A stretch of 64,000 bases of DNA. Source: JANJTB01 sp032027125. GTDB taxonomy: Bacteria; Bacteroidota; Ignavibacteria; Kapaibacteriales; UBA2268. Numbering within the stretch: position 1 is the stretch's first letter; the number at the start of each line of letters is the position of its first letter. The DNA lies in the NCBI GenBank assembly GCA_032027125.1, contig JAVSMQ010000001.1, positions 3,768,198 through 3,832,197 of the forward strand, in the 5' to 3' direction. The notes under the pieces are model-generated. The model had not been told where the DNA came from, did not search any database, and saw only the letters and a program-made list of their open reading frames with translations. This document shows, piece by piece, positions 16,681 through 25,163 of the stretch. The translations under genes and the position numbers were made by a program.

Positions 16681-18777
16681 ATGAAAATGAAATATTTAAA
16701 CACCCTGATAATTCTTGTTATTATCTTAACTGTCAATATTTTTTCGAAGGATGTACCTGAAGAAATTCAATATACCCAGTATTATGATGTTCTGCCCGAT
16801 GTAAGCACATGCAGACCCGGTGTATTGAAACAAGAGGTTATTGACCAGGTATTGGAAAGAGTAAATCATATCCGCAGTCTGCATAAACTGAATCCTGTAA
16901 CTTATGATATGAGCAGTCAAAAGATGTCTATGGAAGGCTGTCTGAATATGGTTGCAAGCGGACAGGGAGGACATATTGATAATCCTTCAACACCCTGTTA
17001 TACTAAAGATGGCGGTGCTGCAAGAATGAAATCTAATATTGAATATGGTTCCGGTTCATCTACTCCTGTCGGCTCTATTGTCGGCTGGCTGATTGACGAC
17101 AAGAATGCTGACGTACAGGGAGAATACAAAGTAGGTCACAGACGTGCGATTTTAAATCCGTTTCTTACAAAATTTTCATTCGGCAGGGCTGACGGTGTGC
17201 CTGTTTCAGGCGGTTTTTTCTCAGCTTCCAATTTTTTATATCAGGATTTCACAAACGGTGATATATCAAATACCAATCTCGACTTTATTGCCTTTCCATT
17301 TGAATATTATCCGCCGAGTTATATCAACAGAACATTCTATTTGTCATTTAACGCGATTTCAAGCAAGACAGATCTTTGGGATAACGGCAATGTTAAATAC
17401 ACCTCTACTACTGTCGAGATGACAGATGAATCAGGTAATGTCATAAACGTTCATTCAATTAAAAATGATAATGAAGGCTGGGGAAGCTTCCCTAATAATC
17501 TAAGCTGGAAAGCTGACGGACTGGCTGATGAAGTCAAATATAATGTTGTTATTAAAAATGTTGATGTCGCCGGCTCGATGAAAAATTATTCTTATTGGTT
17601 TAAACTGACAAATTTGAATCATACTCAGCCTCCGGCTCCACCTACTCTTATTGTTCCGGCAAATCTTGCAAAATCTGTAAGTTTGAATAATGCTTTCTCT
17701 TGGGCTTTGACACCTAACACAAGTAAGTTTCATCTGCAGGTTTCTGAAAATGAGAATTTTTCAAATTTTGTTATAGACAAAAACAATCTTCCGACAAACA
17801 GTTATGTACCAAACGAACTGGATTATGAAACTACATATTGGTGGCGGGTACAATCTATAAATGATGCCGGAACAAGCGCATGGTCGCAGGTATTTTCATT
17901 TACGACCGGTTCACCGACACCTGATAAACCATATCTGGCAGGACCTCCGAATAATGCTGTAACAAATTCAACCACTCCTAATTTGTACTGGACATCAGTA
18001 CCCGGAGCAGAAACTTATTCACTTCAGATTTCAAGAGACGATACTTTTGAAGGATTTTCAGTCAGATATACCAAATCAAACTTAACTGATACTTTTCATA
18101 TAGTGCCGACAGGAAGATTAAATAATGAAACTGATTACTGGTGGAGAGTTCAGGCTGTAAATGCAGGCGGTAAGAGTGTTTATACTTCTGCATGGAAATT
18201 TAGTACAGGAATTCCTCTTCCGGCTCCTTCGCTGGTTGGACCTGCAAATGAATCTGAAACTACATTGACACCGACTCTATCGTGGAATGTTGTTCCCGGA
18301 GCTGCAACATATAACGTTCAGCTTGGTGACAGACCGGGATTTGAATTAGGATATATAATCAATGAGTTCAAATGGGAAGATGTTAATTATACAGTTCCCA
18401 AAGGATTACTTGTTAACGACAAGACTTATTACTGGAGAGTAAAAGCAAATTCAGAAGCCGGTTCAGGACCTTTCTCGCCGATTCAGAGCTTTGTGGCTAA
18501 GGGTGAAACTTCAGTATCGGACTTTTCAATAAATTCCGGATTAACAATTTATCCCAATCCGTCTGTTGAATCTTTCTTTATCAATTTTGAGCATAACAAC
18601 GGAATAATTGATATGGTAATAATCCGCGATGCTCTCGGAAATGAAGTTAAAAGGATTACTGCTGATACTCATTCAGGTATGTCTATAGATATGAGAATGC
18701 AGAATGTAGGAGTTTATTTTGTAATGGTTTATTCCGGAAATAATATTTACTCCGGTAAAGTTACTTTAGTTAAATAA
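16681..18777 (+). CDS. secreted CAP-domain protein with Fn3-like repeats and T9SS sorting domain
   Basis: A 698-residue exported protein. It has a signal peptide (about 1-24), then a CAP/SCP-type domain (about 45-185) with RVNHIRSLHKLNPV, GQGGHID and GHRRAILNP. CAP domains occur in secreted proteins of diverse function, some of which bind lipids or proteins. Three fibronectin type III-like repeats follow (about 320-410, 418-507, 515-603), each opening near APxLxxPxN and containing YWWRVQ or YYWRVK. The C-terminus (about 625-698) is a T9SS sorting domain starting IYPNPSVESFFINF. I chose the ATG at 16681, which puts the hydrophobic signal right at the N-terminus. A strong terminator follows. 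The substrate is unknown. Confidence 0.85.
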   Translation: MKMKYLNTLIILVIILTVNIFSKDVPEEIQYTQYYDVLPDVSTCRPGVLKQEVIDQVLERVNHIRSLHKLNPVTYDMSSQKMSMEGCLNMVASGQGGHIDNPSTPCYTKDGGAARMKSNIEYGSGSSTPVGSIVGWLIDDKNADVQGEYKVGHRRAILNPFLTKFSFGRADGVPVSGGFFSASNFLYQDFTNGDISNTNLDFIAFPFEYYPPSYINRTFYLSFNAISSKTDLWDNGNVKYTSTTVEMTDESGNVINVHSIKNDNEGWGSFPNNLSWKADGLADEVKYNVVIKNVDVAGSMKNYSYWFKLTNLNHTQPPAPPTLIVPANLAKSVSLNNAFSWALTPNTSKFHLQVSENENFSNFVIDKNNLPTNSYVPNELDYETTYWWRVQSINDAGTSAWSQVFSFTTGSPTPDKPYLAGPPNNAVTNSTTPNLYWTSVPGAETYSLQISRDDTFEGFSVRYTKSNLTDTFHIVPTGRLNNETDYWWRVQAVNAGGKSVYTSAWKFSTGIPLPAPSLVGPANESETTLTPTLSWNVVPGAATYNVQLGDRPGFELGYIINEFKWEDVNYTVPKGLLVNDKTYYWRVKANSEAGSGPFSPIQSFVAKGETSVSDFSINSGLTIYPNPSVESFFINFEHNNGIIDMVIIRDALGNEVKRITADTHSGMSIDMRMQNVGVYFVMVYSGNNIYSGKVTLVK

Positions 18778-18801
18778 TAGAACTTGTATATTGAAATTAT
18801 G

Positions 18802-18830
18802 AGAGGGGCATTTTTGTCCCTCTTTTTTTA
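18802..18830 (+). terminator. rho-independent terminator after CAP-domain gene
   Basis: A 9-bp stem (18802-18810 with 18815-18823, one G-T pair), a 4-base loop and then six Ts. It lies 24 bp after the stop codon. Confidence 0.85.
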
Positions 18831-18922
18831 TTTATAATAATTTCATTAACAACACTTTCAAATTCTTTTCGTTTAACCTAACAATACTTGTCAATAAAAA
18901 AATAATTACTGGATGTAATAAA

Positions 18923-20974
18923 ATGAAATTAAAAAGTTATGCTTATGGTCAGTGGATTGAAGGTGAAGGAACAGGAGTAGAACTGTATCATGCAGTGTCC
19001 GGTGTTCCTGTCGGCGAAATTACAAGCAAAGGTATTGATTTTAAAGGTATGTTGAATTATGCCCGCGAAACCGGAGGTCCAAAACTCAGAAAAATGACTT
19101 TCCACGAGCGTTCTTTGATGCTAAAGGCATTAGCTACACATCTGATGAGCAAAAAAGAAATTTTCTATGAACTTTCAAAAGCCACCGGTGCAACCAAAAA
19201 TGATTCCTGGATTGATATCGAAGGTGGTATCGGTACGATGTTTACTTATGCAAGCAAGGGCAGACGCGAACTTCCGAACGAATCGTTTCTGTTAGAAGGA
19301 AATCTTGAGCCTTTATCCAAAAATGGTACATTTATCGGTCATCATATCTGTGTGCCGTTAGAGGGTGCTGCTATACATATCAATGCATTCAATTTCCCGA
19401 TTTGGGGTATGCTCGAAAAACTTTCTCCTACTCTGATTGCAGGTGTACCGGCTATTATCAAACCCGCATCACTTACTGCTTATCTAACTGAGTTGATGGT
19501 TAAGGAAATTATTGATTCCAAAATCCTGCCTGAAGGAGCTTTACAGCTTATCTGCGGAAGCTCAGGCGATTTGCTCGACCATGTCGGTTGTCAGGATGTC
19601 GTAACATTCACAGGCTCTGCAGGAACCGGGAAGATGCTTAAAACAGGAATGGCAATTGTTGATAATTCCGTTAGATTCAATATGGAAGCCGATTCACTGA
19701 ATTGCTCAATTCTTGGAATTGATGTCACTCCCAACCACGAGGAATTTGACCTTTATGTAAAAGAGATTGTTCGCGAAATGACCGTTAAAGCAGGGCAGAA
19801 ATGTACTTCTATCCGCAGGGCGATTGTACCTGAAAATATGGTCGAACCTGTTTTGAACGCACTCAAAAACCGTCTTGCAAAAAACCTGATAGGCAATCCT
19901 GAACTGGAAAATGTCCGAATGGGACCTCTTGCCGGCAAACCTCAGGTTAAAGAAGTCAGAGCAAGGGTTGAAGAACTTATGACTACCTGCGAGCTTGTAT
20001 CGGGCAGTCTTGATGATTTTGAAATAACCGGAGCAAACATCGAAGACGGTTCTTTCTTCCCGGCTACACTGCTTTACTGCGACAATCCTTTTTCAGCATC
20101 CGAAGTTCACGATATTGAGGCTTTCGGTCCTGTCAGCACAATTATTCCCTACAAAACAACTGAGGAAGCAATTGTTCTTGCCAAAAAGGGTATGGGAAGT
20201 TTAGTTGGCTCGATATTTACCGGTTCTGATGATGTTGCCCGTAAATTATTTTTCGGAACTGCAGCTTATCACGGCAGACTGATGATTATCAATAAGGACT
20301 GCGCCAAAGAATCCACCGGTCACGGCTCGCCAATGCCTCATCTTGTTCACGGCGGTCCGGGACGTGCAGGAGGCGGGGAAGAGCTCGGCGGAATCCGTGC
20401 AGTTACGCATTATATGCAGCGTACAGCGATTCAGGGACATCCTACCACAATTACAAATATCAGCAACAAATGGCAGAAGGGAGCCGAACGCCGCGAAGAT
20501 GTCGTTCATCCGTTCAGAAAATATTTTGAGCAACTCAAGATAGGCGATACACTTCCTACTCACGGACGAACAATTACCGAGACCGATATTGTCAATTTCT
20601 CGGGTGTGAGCGGTGATAATTTCTATGCACATACCGACGTAACTTCTTTGGAAGGTACTTTGTTTACCGGTCGTGTTGCTCACGGGTATTTCATAATGTC
20701 GGCTGCTGCCGGTCTGTTTGTTGACCCGAAGAAAGGACCCGTTTTGGCAAATTACGGCATTGACGAACTGAGATTCACGCAGCCTGTATATGTCGGCGAT
20801 ACAATCAAAGTCAATCTCACCGTTCTGGAAAAAATTGATAAAGAGGATAAAGAAGGTCTGCCGCCGCACGGTATAGTAAAGTGGGATGTCGAAGTATTCA
20901 ATCAAAACCGCGAACTTGTTGCACAGGCGACTATCCTGACATTAGTAGCAAAAAAGATTCAGATATTGGTGTAA
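18923..20974 (+). CDS. paaZ: PaaZ-type bifunctional aldehyde dehydrogenase/enoyl-CoA hydratase
   Basis: A bifunctional enzyme of the aerobic phenylacetyl-CoA pathway: a MaoC-like hydratase opens oxepin-CoA and an NADP-dependent aldehyde dehydrogenase oxidises the semialdehyde. The 683 residues have the PaaZ layout: aldehyde dehydrogenase (about 1-515) with INAFNFPIWGMLEKLSP, VTFTGSAGTGK and catalytic Cys 294 in GQKCTSIRR, then a MaoC domain (about 535-680) with ITETDIVNFSGVSGDNF. No other paa gene is in the window. Monocistronic, with a terminator-like hairpin downstream. A stand-alone role in another CoA-aldehyde pathway is possible, but similarity to PaaZ is high throughout. Confidence 0.9.
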   Translation: MKLKSYAYGQWIEGEGTGVELYHAVSGVPVGEITSKGIDFKGMLNYARETGGPKLRKMTFHERSLMLKALATHLMSKKEIFYELSKATGATKNDSWIDIEGGIGTMFTYASKGRRELPNESFLLEGNLEPLSKNGTFIGHHICVPLEGAAIHINAFNFPIWGMLEKLSPTLIAGVPAIIKPASLTAYLTELMVKEIIDSKILPEGALQLICGSSGDLLDHVGCQDVVTFTGSAGTGKMLKTGMAIVDNSVRFNMEADSLNCSILGIDVTPNHEEFDLYVKEIVREMTVKAGQKCTSIRRAIVPENMVEPVLNALKNRLAKNLIGNPELENVRMGPLAGKPQVKEVRARVEELMTTCELVSGSLDDFEITGANIEDGSFFPATLLYCDNPFSASEVHDIEAFGPVSTIIPYKTTEEAIVLAKKGMGSLVGSIFTGSDDVARKLFFGTAAYHGRLMIINKDCAKESTGHGSPMPHLVHGGPGRAGGGEELGGIRAVTHYMQRTAIQGHPTTITNISNKWQKGAERREDVVHPFRKYFEQLKIGDTLPTHGRTITETDIVNFSGVSGDNFYAHTDVTSLEGTLFTGRVAHGYFIMSAAAGLFVDPKKGPVLANYGIDELRFTQPVYVGDTIKVNLTVLEKIDKEDKEGLPPHGIVKWDVEVFNQNRELVAQATILTLVAKKIQILV

Positions 20975-20999
20975 GATATTCTTCATAATTTTTATTAAG

Positions 21000-21041
21000 C
21001 TGTGCCGCATTTATATTTAATAGATTCGGCACAGTTATTTT
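21000..21041 (+). terminator. hairpin after paaZ
   Basis: An 8-bp GC-rich stem CTGTGCCG/CGGCACAG (21000-21007 with 21027-21034) with a 19-base AT loop, followed by TTATTTTAG. It begins 25 bp after the paaZ stop. The long loop makes it weaker than the other terminators here. Confidence 0.6.
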
Positions 21042-21141
21042 AGTTTAATCAGGATTTTCATTCTCCCGAATTCGATTGAATTAAAGATGAAATAAGATTA
21101 AACATTATTTTTTATGTATTTAAAAAACCTGATTTATTTTT

Positions 21142-21171
21142 TTTGTATTTGTTTTAATTTCGTTAATTTTG
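21142..21171 (+). promoter_or_regulatory. candidate promoter of DUF4236 gene
   Basis: TTTG at 21142-21145 and TAATTTTG at 21164-21171 with an 18-bp spacer resemble the Bacteroidota consensus seen before tRNA-Cys. The predicted leader is about 50 nt. The region is T-rich, so chance matches are likely. Confidence 0.4.
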
Positions 21172-21229
21172 TAAAGTATTTTAAAATTATATTAAAATAA
21201 TTACTTTAAATCAAACAGTGAGAACAATT

Positions 21230-22339
21230 ATGAGATTTAGAAGAAAAGCCAAATTGTTTCCCGGTGTTTATCTTAACATAAGCAAAACAGGAATTAGTAC
21301 TACAGTTGGAGTACCGGGCTTAAGCATCAATTTTAACAAAACAGGTACATATTTAAATACTGGAATTCCTGGTACCGGAATTTATGATAGAAAAAAAATT
21401 GGAAATAATAAAAGTGAATCAAAAAATAATCAAACATTTAATTTTGAAAATCCAAATGAATCTCTCCAAAATGAAATTATTGAAGATATAAAATCAGCAG
21501 AAACTGAAGTTATTACTTCTGAAGGGCTTAAAGAACTTAAGAAGACACTTTTGGAATGTTACCAAGAACGGAATGAACTAAAAAAGGAAATTGAAAATGC
21601 TAATTCAAAATTTGTTACCTCATCTTTTTTACTAACTCTATCATACATTCTAATAATTGGATTTCTTGTTAAATGGTTTAAACAAAATAAAAATGACAAG
21701 AAAGAATTCTTAGAAGATTTAAAACTTCAATTTGAAAATTGTTTTATAGACATTGATATAAATGTAGAAGAACAAGTTGATAAAAATTATATGGATTTGC
21801 TTGAATCTTATAAATTACTTATTACTTGTTCAAAAATTTGGGACATAACTTCAAGAGTTTCAATAGATTCCAGAACAACCCGCTCTTCTGCTTCTACTGT
21901 TGTTAACAGAAGATTAGTAAAATTCGGTTTTAGTAACTTCGATATTATTAAATCTAAGTTTGATGCACTTCATTTTGAAAATGCTAATGGTGGTGACATT
22001 TTTTTATACCCGGCTTTTGTAATAATTATTGATGAAAATAAACAATTTGGTCTTATTGACATTCGAGAAGTGGAATGTAATTTACATAGTCAGCGATTTT
22101 TAGAAGAATTAGAAGTACCTTCTGATGCAACTATAATTGACACTACATGGGCAAAAGTCAATAAAACGGGTGGACAAGACAAGAGATTTAAAGATAATTA
22201 TCAAATATCTATTTGCAATTATGGTAAGATAGAATTAACAAGTAAAACTGGTCTTAATGAAACTTATTCATTTAGTAACTATGGCAAGGCTGAAAAATTT
22301 GCAAATGCTTTAAGGGATTTTAAAAATAAATTCAAATAA
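21230..22339 (+). CDS. DUF4236 domain membrane protein
   Basis: A 369-residue protein. Residues 1-60 are a DUF4236 domain, a short glycine-rich module with RFRRKAKLFPGVYLNISKTG, GVPGLSIN and GTGIYDRKK; its function is unknown. A charged helical segment that may form a coiled coil follows (about 75-120), then a hydrophobic membrane segment (about 125-145, LLTLSYILIIGFLVKWF) and a C-terminal soluble domain of about 200 residues with no recognised motif. I chose the ATG at 21230 rather than an in-frame GTG four codons earlier, because DUF4236 proteins start at this point. It stands alone, 150 bp before a potassium channel gene. Confidence 0.75.
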   Translation: MRFRRKAKLFPGVYLNISKTGISTTVGVPGLSINFNKTGTYLNTGIPGTGIYDRKKIGNNKSESKNNQTFNFENPNESLQNEIIEDIKSAETEVITSEGLKELKKTLLECYQERNELKKEIENANSKFVTSSFLLTLSYILIIGFLVKWFKQNKNDKKEFLEDLKLQFENCFIDIDINVEEQVDKNYMDLLESYKLLITCSKIWDITSRVSIDSRTTRSSASTVVNRRLVKFGFSNFDIIKSKFDALHFENANGGDIFLYPAFVIIIDENKQFGLIDIREVECNLHSQRFLEELEVPSDATIIDTTWAKVNKTGGQDKRFKDNYQISICNYGKIELTSKTGLNETYSFSNYGKAEKFANALRDFKNKFK

Positions 22340-22490
22340 ATAAGAATTTAAAATGACACTACGTAATTCAAATTTCCCAACTGAGTTAAATAAGTAAATT
22401 AGTTCAATGGCATAACTTCTTTCTCTTTAACGCATCAGATGGTAAAGGTCAACTATTATGATATTTTTGAGTAAAAAACAAGAGTCTTAA

Positions 22491-23135
22491 ATGGAAAAGA
22501 ATAAATTTGGATTTTTGAATATTATTGTCTTAGTTCTATCAATTTATGTTTTGGGTTCACTTTTGATTGATACAATTTTTAAGCTGCCTATAGAAACTTC
22601 CCTTCTGTTGGAATACTTTGATCTTGTGATATGTATATTTTTTCTTATAGACTTTTGTGTCCAATTTTATAATGCTGAAAGTAAAACTAAATTTATGAAA
22701 TGGGGATGGATTGATTTATTGGCAAGTATCCCAATGATAGGTTTTATTAGATTCGGAAGATTACTGCGATTAATTAGGTTATTAAGAATTATAAAAGCAT
22801 TTGGTTCAATCAAATTGTTTATGAAACATCTTGGAAAAAATAAGATTGAAAGTACCTTTTCTTCTGTCTCTGCAATTGCAATTTTAATCACAATATTTTC
22901 TGCGATTGCAATTTTACAAGTGGAAGTTCTACCTGAATGTAATATTAAAACAGCAGAAGATGCAATTTGGTGGTCTTATGTAACAATTACTACAGTTGGT
23001 TATGGTGATAAATACCCAATTACTACTGAAGGAAGAATAATAGCTGCATTTTTAATGACTGCTGGAGTAGGTCTTTTTGGGACTTTCACAGCTTATATTG
23101 CTTCATGGTTTGTTAATGAAAAAGGAATAAAATAA
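22491..23135 (+). CDS. voltage-gated potassium channel
   Basis: A 214-residue integral membrane protein of the Kv superfamily. The N-terminal part has helices S1-S3, with a conserved acidic stretch LIDFCVQFYNAE. S4 is clear: RFGRLLRLIRLLRIIK, with arginines about every third residue. The pore loop has the selectivity filter TTVGYGD near residue 172, and S6 follows with IIAAFLMTAGVGLFG. There is almost no C-terminal cytoplasmic domain, so no RCK regulation. It probably assembles as a tetramer and conducts K+ on depolarisation. The spacing from the DUF4236 gene suggests independent transcription. Confidence 0.9.
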   Translation: MEKNKFGFLNIIVLVLSIYVLGSLLIDTIFKLPIETSLLLEYFDLVICIFFLIDFCVQFYNAESKTKFMKWGWIDLLASIPMIGFIRFGRLLRLIRLLRIIKAFGSIKLFMKHLGKNKIESTFSSVSAIAILITIFSAIAILQVEVLPECNIKTAEDAIWWSYVTITTVGYGDKYPITTEGRIIAAFLMTAGVGLFGTFTAYIASWFVNEKGIK

Positions 23136-23172
23136 CTATATTATTTTTGTATTAATCCGACCTTAGTCTTCA

Positions 23173-23283
23173 CAATCCGACAGTTGGTGAGAGCAATCCG
23201 CCTCTTGGTATGAACAATCCGACAGTTGGTAGGAGCAATCCGATTCGACGGAATGAACAAACCAACTCCCGTTTTCCTATTTC
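23173..23283. repeat. short 21-bp tandem array (4 units), inverted copy of the 4.8 kb element
   Basis: Four 21-bp units start at 23173, 23194, 23215 and 23236, each beginning CAATCCG and mostly continuing ACAGTTGG. They are the reverse complement of the unit at 4776-4859, and the flank after the last unit (ending GTTTTCCTA) matches the flank of that copy. It lies directly after the K+ channel gene and 85 bp before the large array. Confidence 0.8.
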
Positions 23284-23367
23284 CTACACTATATTGATAT
23301 AATCTAAGTGCCGGTTTATGTTATCGAAGTACTATTCTTTGATTATAAAAATGGATTTTTAAATGCT

Positions 23368-24144
23368 CGGACTTTCTTTTCATATCTTCGGACTTTCTTT
23401 TCATATCTTCGGACTTTCTTTTCATATCTTCGGACTTTCTTTTCATATCTTCGGACTTTCTTTTCATATCTGCTGGCGAACTTTTTATATCTGCTGGCAA
23501 GCTTTTTATATCTGCTGGCAAGCTTTTTATATCTGCTGGCAAGCTTTTTATATCTGCTGGCGAGCTTTTTATATCTGCTGGCTTGCTTTTTAAATCTTTG
23601 GACTTGCTTTTTAAATCTTCGGACTTGCTTTTTATATCTGCTGGCGAGCTTTTTATAGCTTCGGACTTAGTTTTTGACTTAGCGAACTACTTGACTGAGG
23701 CAAAAAGTTACTTGACTGAGGCAAAAAGTTAGTTGACGTGGATAAAAACTTAGTTGACGTGGATAAAAACTTAGTTGACGTGGATAAAAACTTAGTTGAC
23801 GTGGGTAAAAACTTAGTTGACGTGGATAAAAACTTAGTTGACGTGGATAAAAACTTAGTTGACGTGGGTAAAAACTTAGTTGACGTAGATAAAAACTTAG
23901 TTGTCGTGGATAAAAACTTAGTTGACGTAGATAAAAACTTAGTTGTCGTGGATAAAAACTTAGTTGACGTGGATAAAAACTTACTTGACTGAGACAAAAA
24001 GTTACTTGACTGAGGCAAAAACTTACTTGACTGAGACAAAAAGTAAGTTCCCCGAGACAAAAAGTAAGTTCCCCGAGACAAAAAGTAAGTTCCCCGAGAC
24101 AAAAAGTAACTTCCCCGAGACAGAAAGTAATTTGACTGAGACAA
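23368..24144. repeat. 37-unit 21-bp tandem array in one register
   Basis: Every unit boundary lies at 23368 plus a multiple of 21, for exactly 37 units (777 bp). Blocks in order: 5 units starting CGGACTTTCTTTTCATAT; 9 units of CTGGCAAGCTTTTTATAT type; 1 transitional unit (23662); 2 units of AAAGTTACTTGACTGAG type; 12 of AAACTTAGTTGACGTGG type; 3 of the TTGACTGAG type again; 4 of AAAGTAAGTTCCCCGAG type; and 1 final TTGACTGAG unit. The first and last blocks share little beyond A/T runs, yet no indel occurs. Within the 12-unit block variants recur every 63 bp and then every 42 bp, a sign of multi-unit copying. All six frames have long stop-free runs because 21 is a multiple of 3; no frame is open throughout. 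Confidence 0.92.
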
Positions 24145-24185
24145 AAATCTTAATAAAACTTTCTAAAAATTAAAATGTTGTGCAG

Positions 24186-24221
24186 TATACTGCATAAAAA
24201 ATGCTATTTTTATGCAGTATA
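24186..24221. repeat. perfect 15-bp inverted repeat
   Basis: TATACTGCATAAAAA (24186-24200) and its exact reverse complement (24207-24221) flank a 6-base loop. It lies between the 21-bp array and the end of the DUF4249 operon. It could be a second terminator for that minus-strand operon or a protein-binding site; no T-run follows outside the stem. Confidence 0.6.
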
Positions 24222-24304
24222 GTGATTGAAGTTAGGTTTTATTTTATGAATAAACATTATTCCATTATGGAAATATTTATTGGTTTAATCAAGTTGAAAA
24301 TCGC

Positions 24305-24337
24305 AGATGTCCTACACTTCAAAAGTGCAGGACATCT
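24305..24337 (-). terminator. hairpin after DUF4249 gene
   Basis: A 15-bp stem with one mismatch (24305-24319 with 24323-24337) and a 3-base loop, starting 3 bp past the stop codon of the minus-strand DUF4249 gene. Confidence 0.7.
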
Positions 24338-24340
24338 CAA

Positions 24341-25156
24341 TCACTTAATAATAACCGAATCAGACTGAACAGAATAAGCTGTAAAGTATCCCAAAGCACC
24401 ATTTGAGATATTTGTGTTTGGATTTGCAGGAGTTCCGGTTGATACGATACCTCTCATGCCTTCACCTGCCATGATATTATTCAGTGTGGAAAAATAATCA
24501 TAAGCAGACGGCTCAATATTCATAAGCTCAATTTTGACGGTATCATTTTTTTGAAAACGCTGACGAAATCTATTGTAATCAACAAATTCAGAGCTGTTGT
24601 ATTTACCGGTATAGAGAAAGTAAGAATCATCCTTCTTACCATTTACGTAGAGCTTTAGGAGTGCGTAATCCCGAATTTCAGGTTTGTCCTTAAAGTAGCA
24701 ATGTAAATCATAACCGCCATTTTTACCCTGCCCGGGTCCGGTATTCGGATTGAATTTGTAGGTTAGAGAATCAATAAACGTAGGGCTGAGCATTGTTGAG
24801 AAAGATTTATACTCCTTACCGTCAATATTAACCGTAAGATTATATGTGTTACCGATTACGCCCTTAAGTTTCGTTGTCTGATAGCTTCCGGCTGTTGTTT
24901 CGATAAGACTGTCAGTATTTCCGGTATTGTCACTGATTACGACGACTGCACCTGTCACCGGAGGGAAAACATTCGGCTCGAAATAATTGCCTGTTTTGCT
25001 GATTTTGATTGTGTAAGGACCATCGCGGTCTGTCACAACCCCTTCGATTACTATTTGAGGTGCCGCATTATTCAGTTCAACGTTTATAACTTCTTCACAA
25101 GAGTTAAACATTATGGCAATTGCAATGAGAAAAAATATTTTTTTAATTATGTTCAT
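24341..25156 (-). CDS. DUF4249 lipoprotein, TonB-receptor partner
   Basis: A 271-residue lipoprotein with lipobox FNSC (Cys 20) after a hydrophobic signal. The mature part fits DUF4249, an Ig-like/beta-rich family: IVIEGVVTDRDGPYTIKISKTG at the start and GYFTAYSVQSD at the end. DUF4249 genes almost always lie beside a TonB-dependent receptor, and the protein is probably its outer-membrane lipoprotein partner. The start lies 7 nt after the receptor stop and has GAGG 5 nt upstream, so the two are one operon. The ligand is unknown. Confidence 0.85.
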   Translation of the reverse strand: MNIIKKIFFLIAIAIMFNSCEEVINVELNNAAPQIVIEGVVTDRDGPYTIKISKTGNYFEPNVFPPVTGAVVVISDNTGNTDSLIETTAGSYQTTKLKGVIGNTYNLTVNIDGKEYKSFSTMLSPTFIDSLTYKFNPNTGPGQGKNGGYDLHCYFKDKPEIRDYALLKLYVNGKKDDSYFLYTGKYNSSEFVDYNRFRQRFQKNDTVKIELMNIEPSAYDYFSTLNNIMAGEGMRGIVSTGTPANPNTNISNGALGYFTAYSVQSDSVIIK

Positions 25157-25163
25157 ATCAGCC

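Noticed and set aside
20246..20905. A 219-codon open frame antisense to paaZ
   Set aside because: Mirror of the conserved paaZ coding sequence, with no family resemblance or ribosome site.
23368..24144. CRISPR array
   Set aside because: Units are directly adjacent, with no spacers between conserved repeats, and no cas genes are present.
23308..24173. Open frames on both strands through the 37-unit array
   Set aside because: Same reason as above: period 21 without stops gives open frames automatically; none has start signals or homology.
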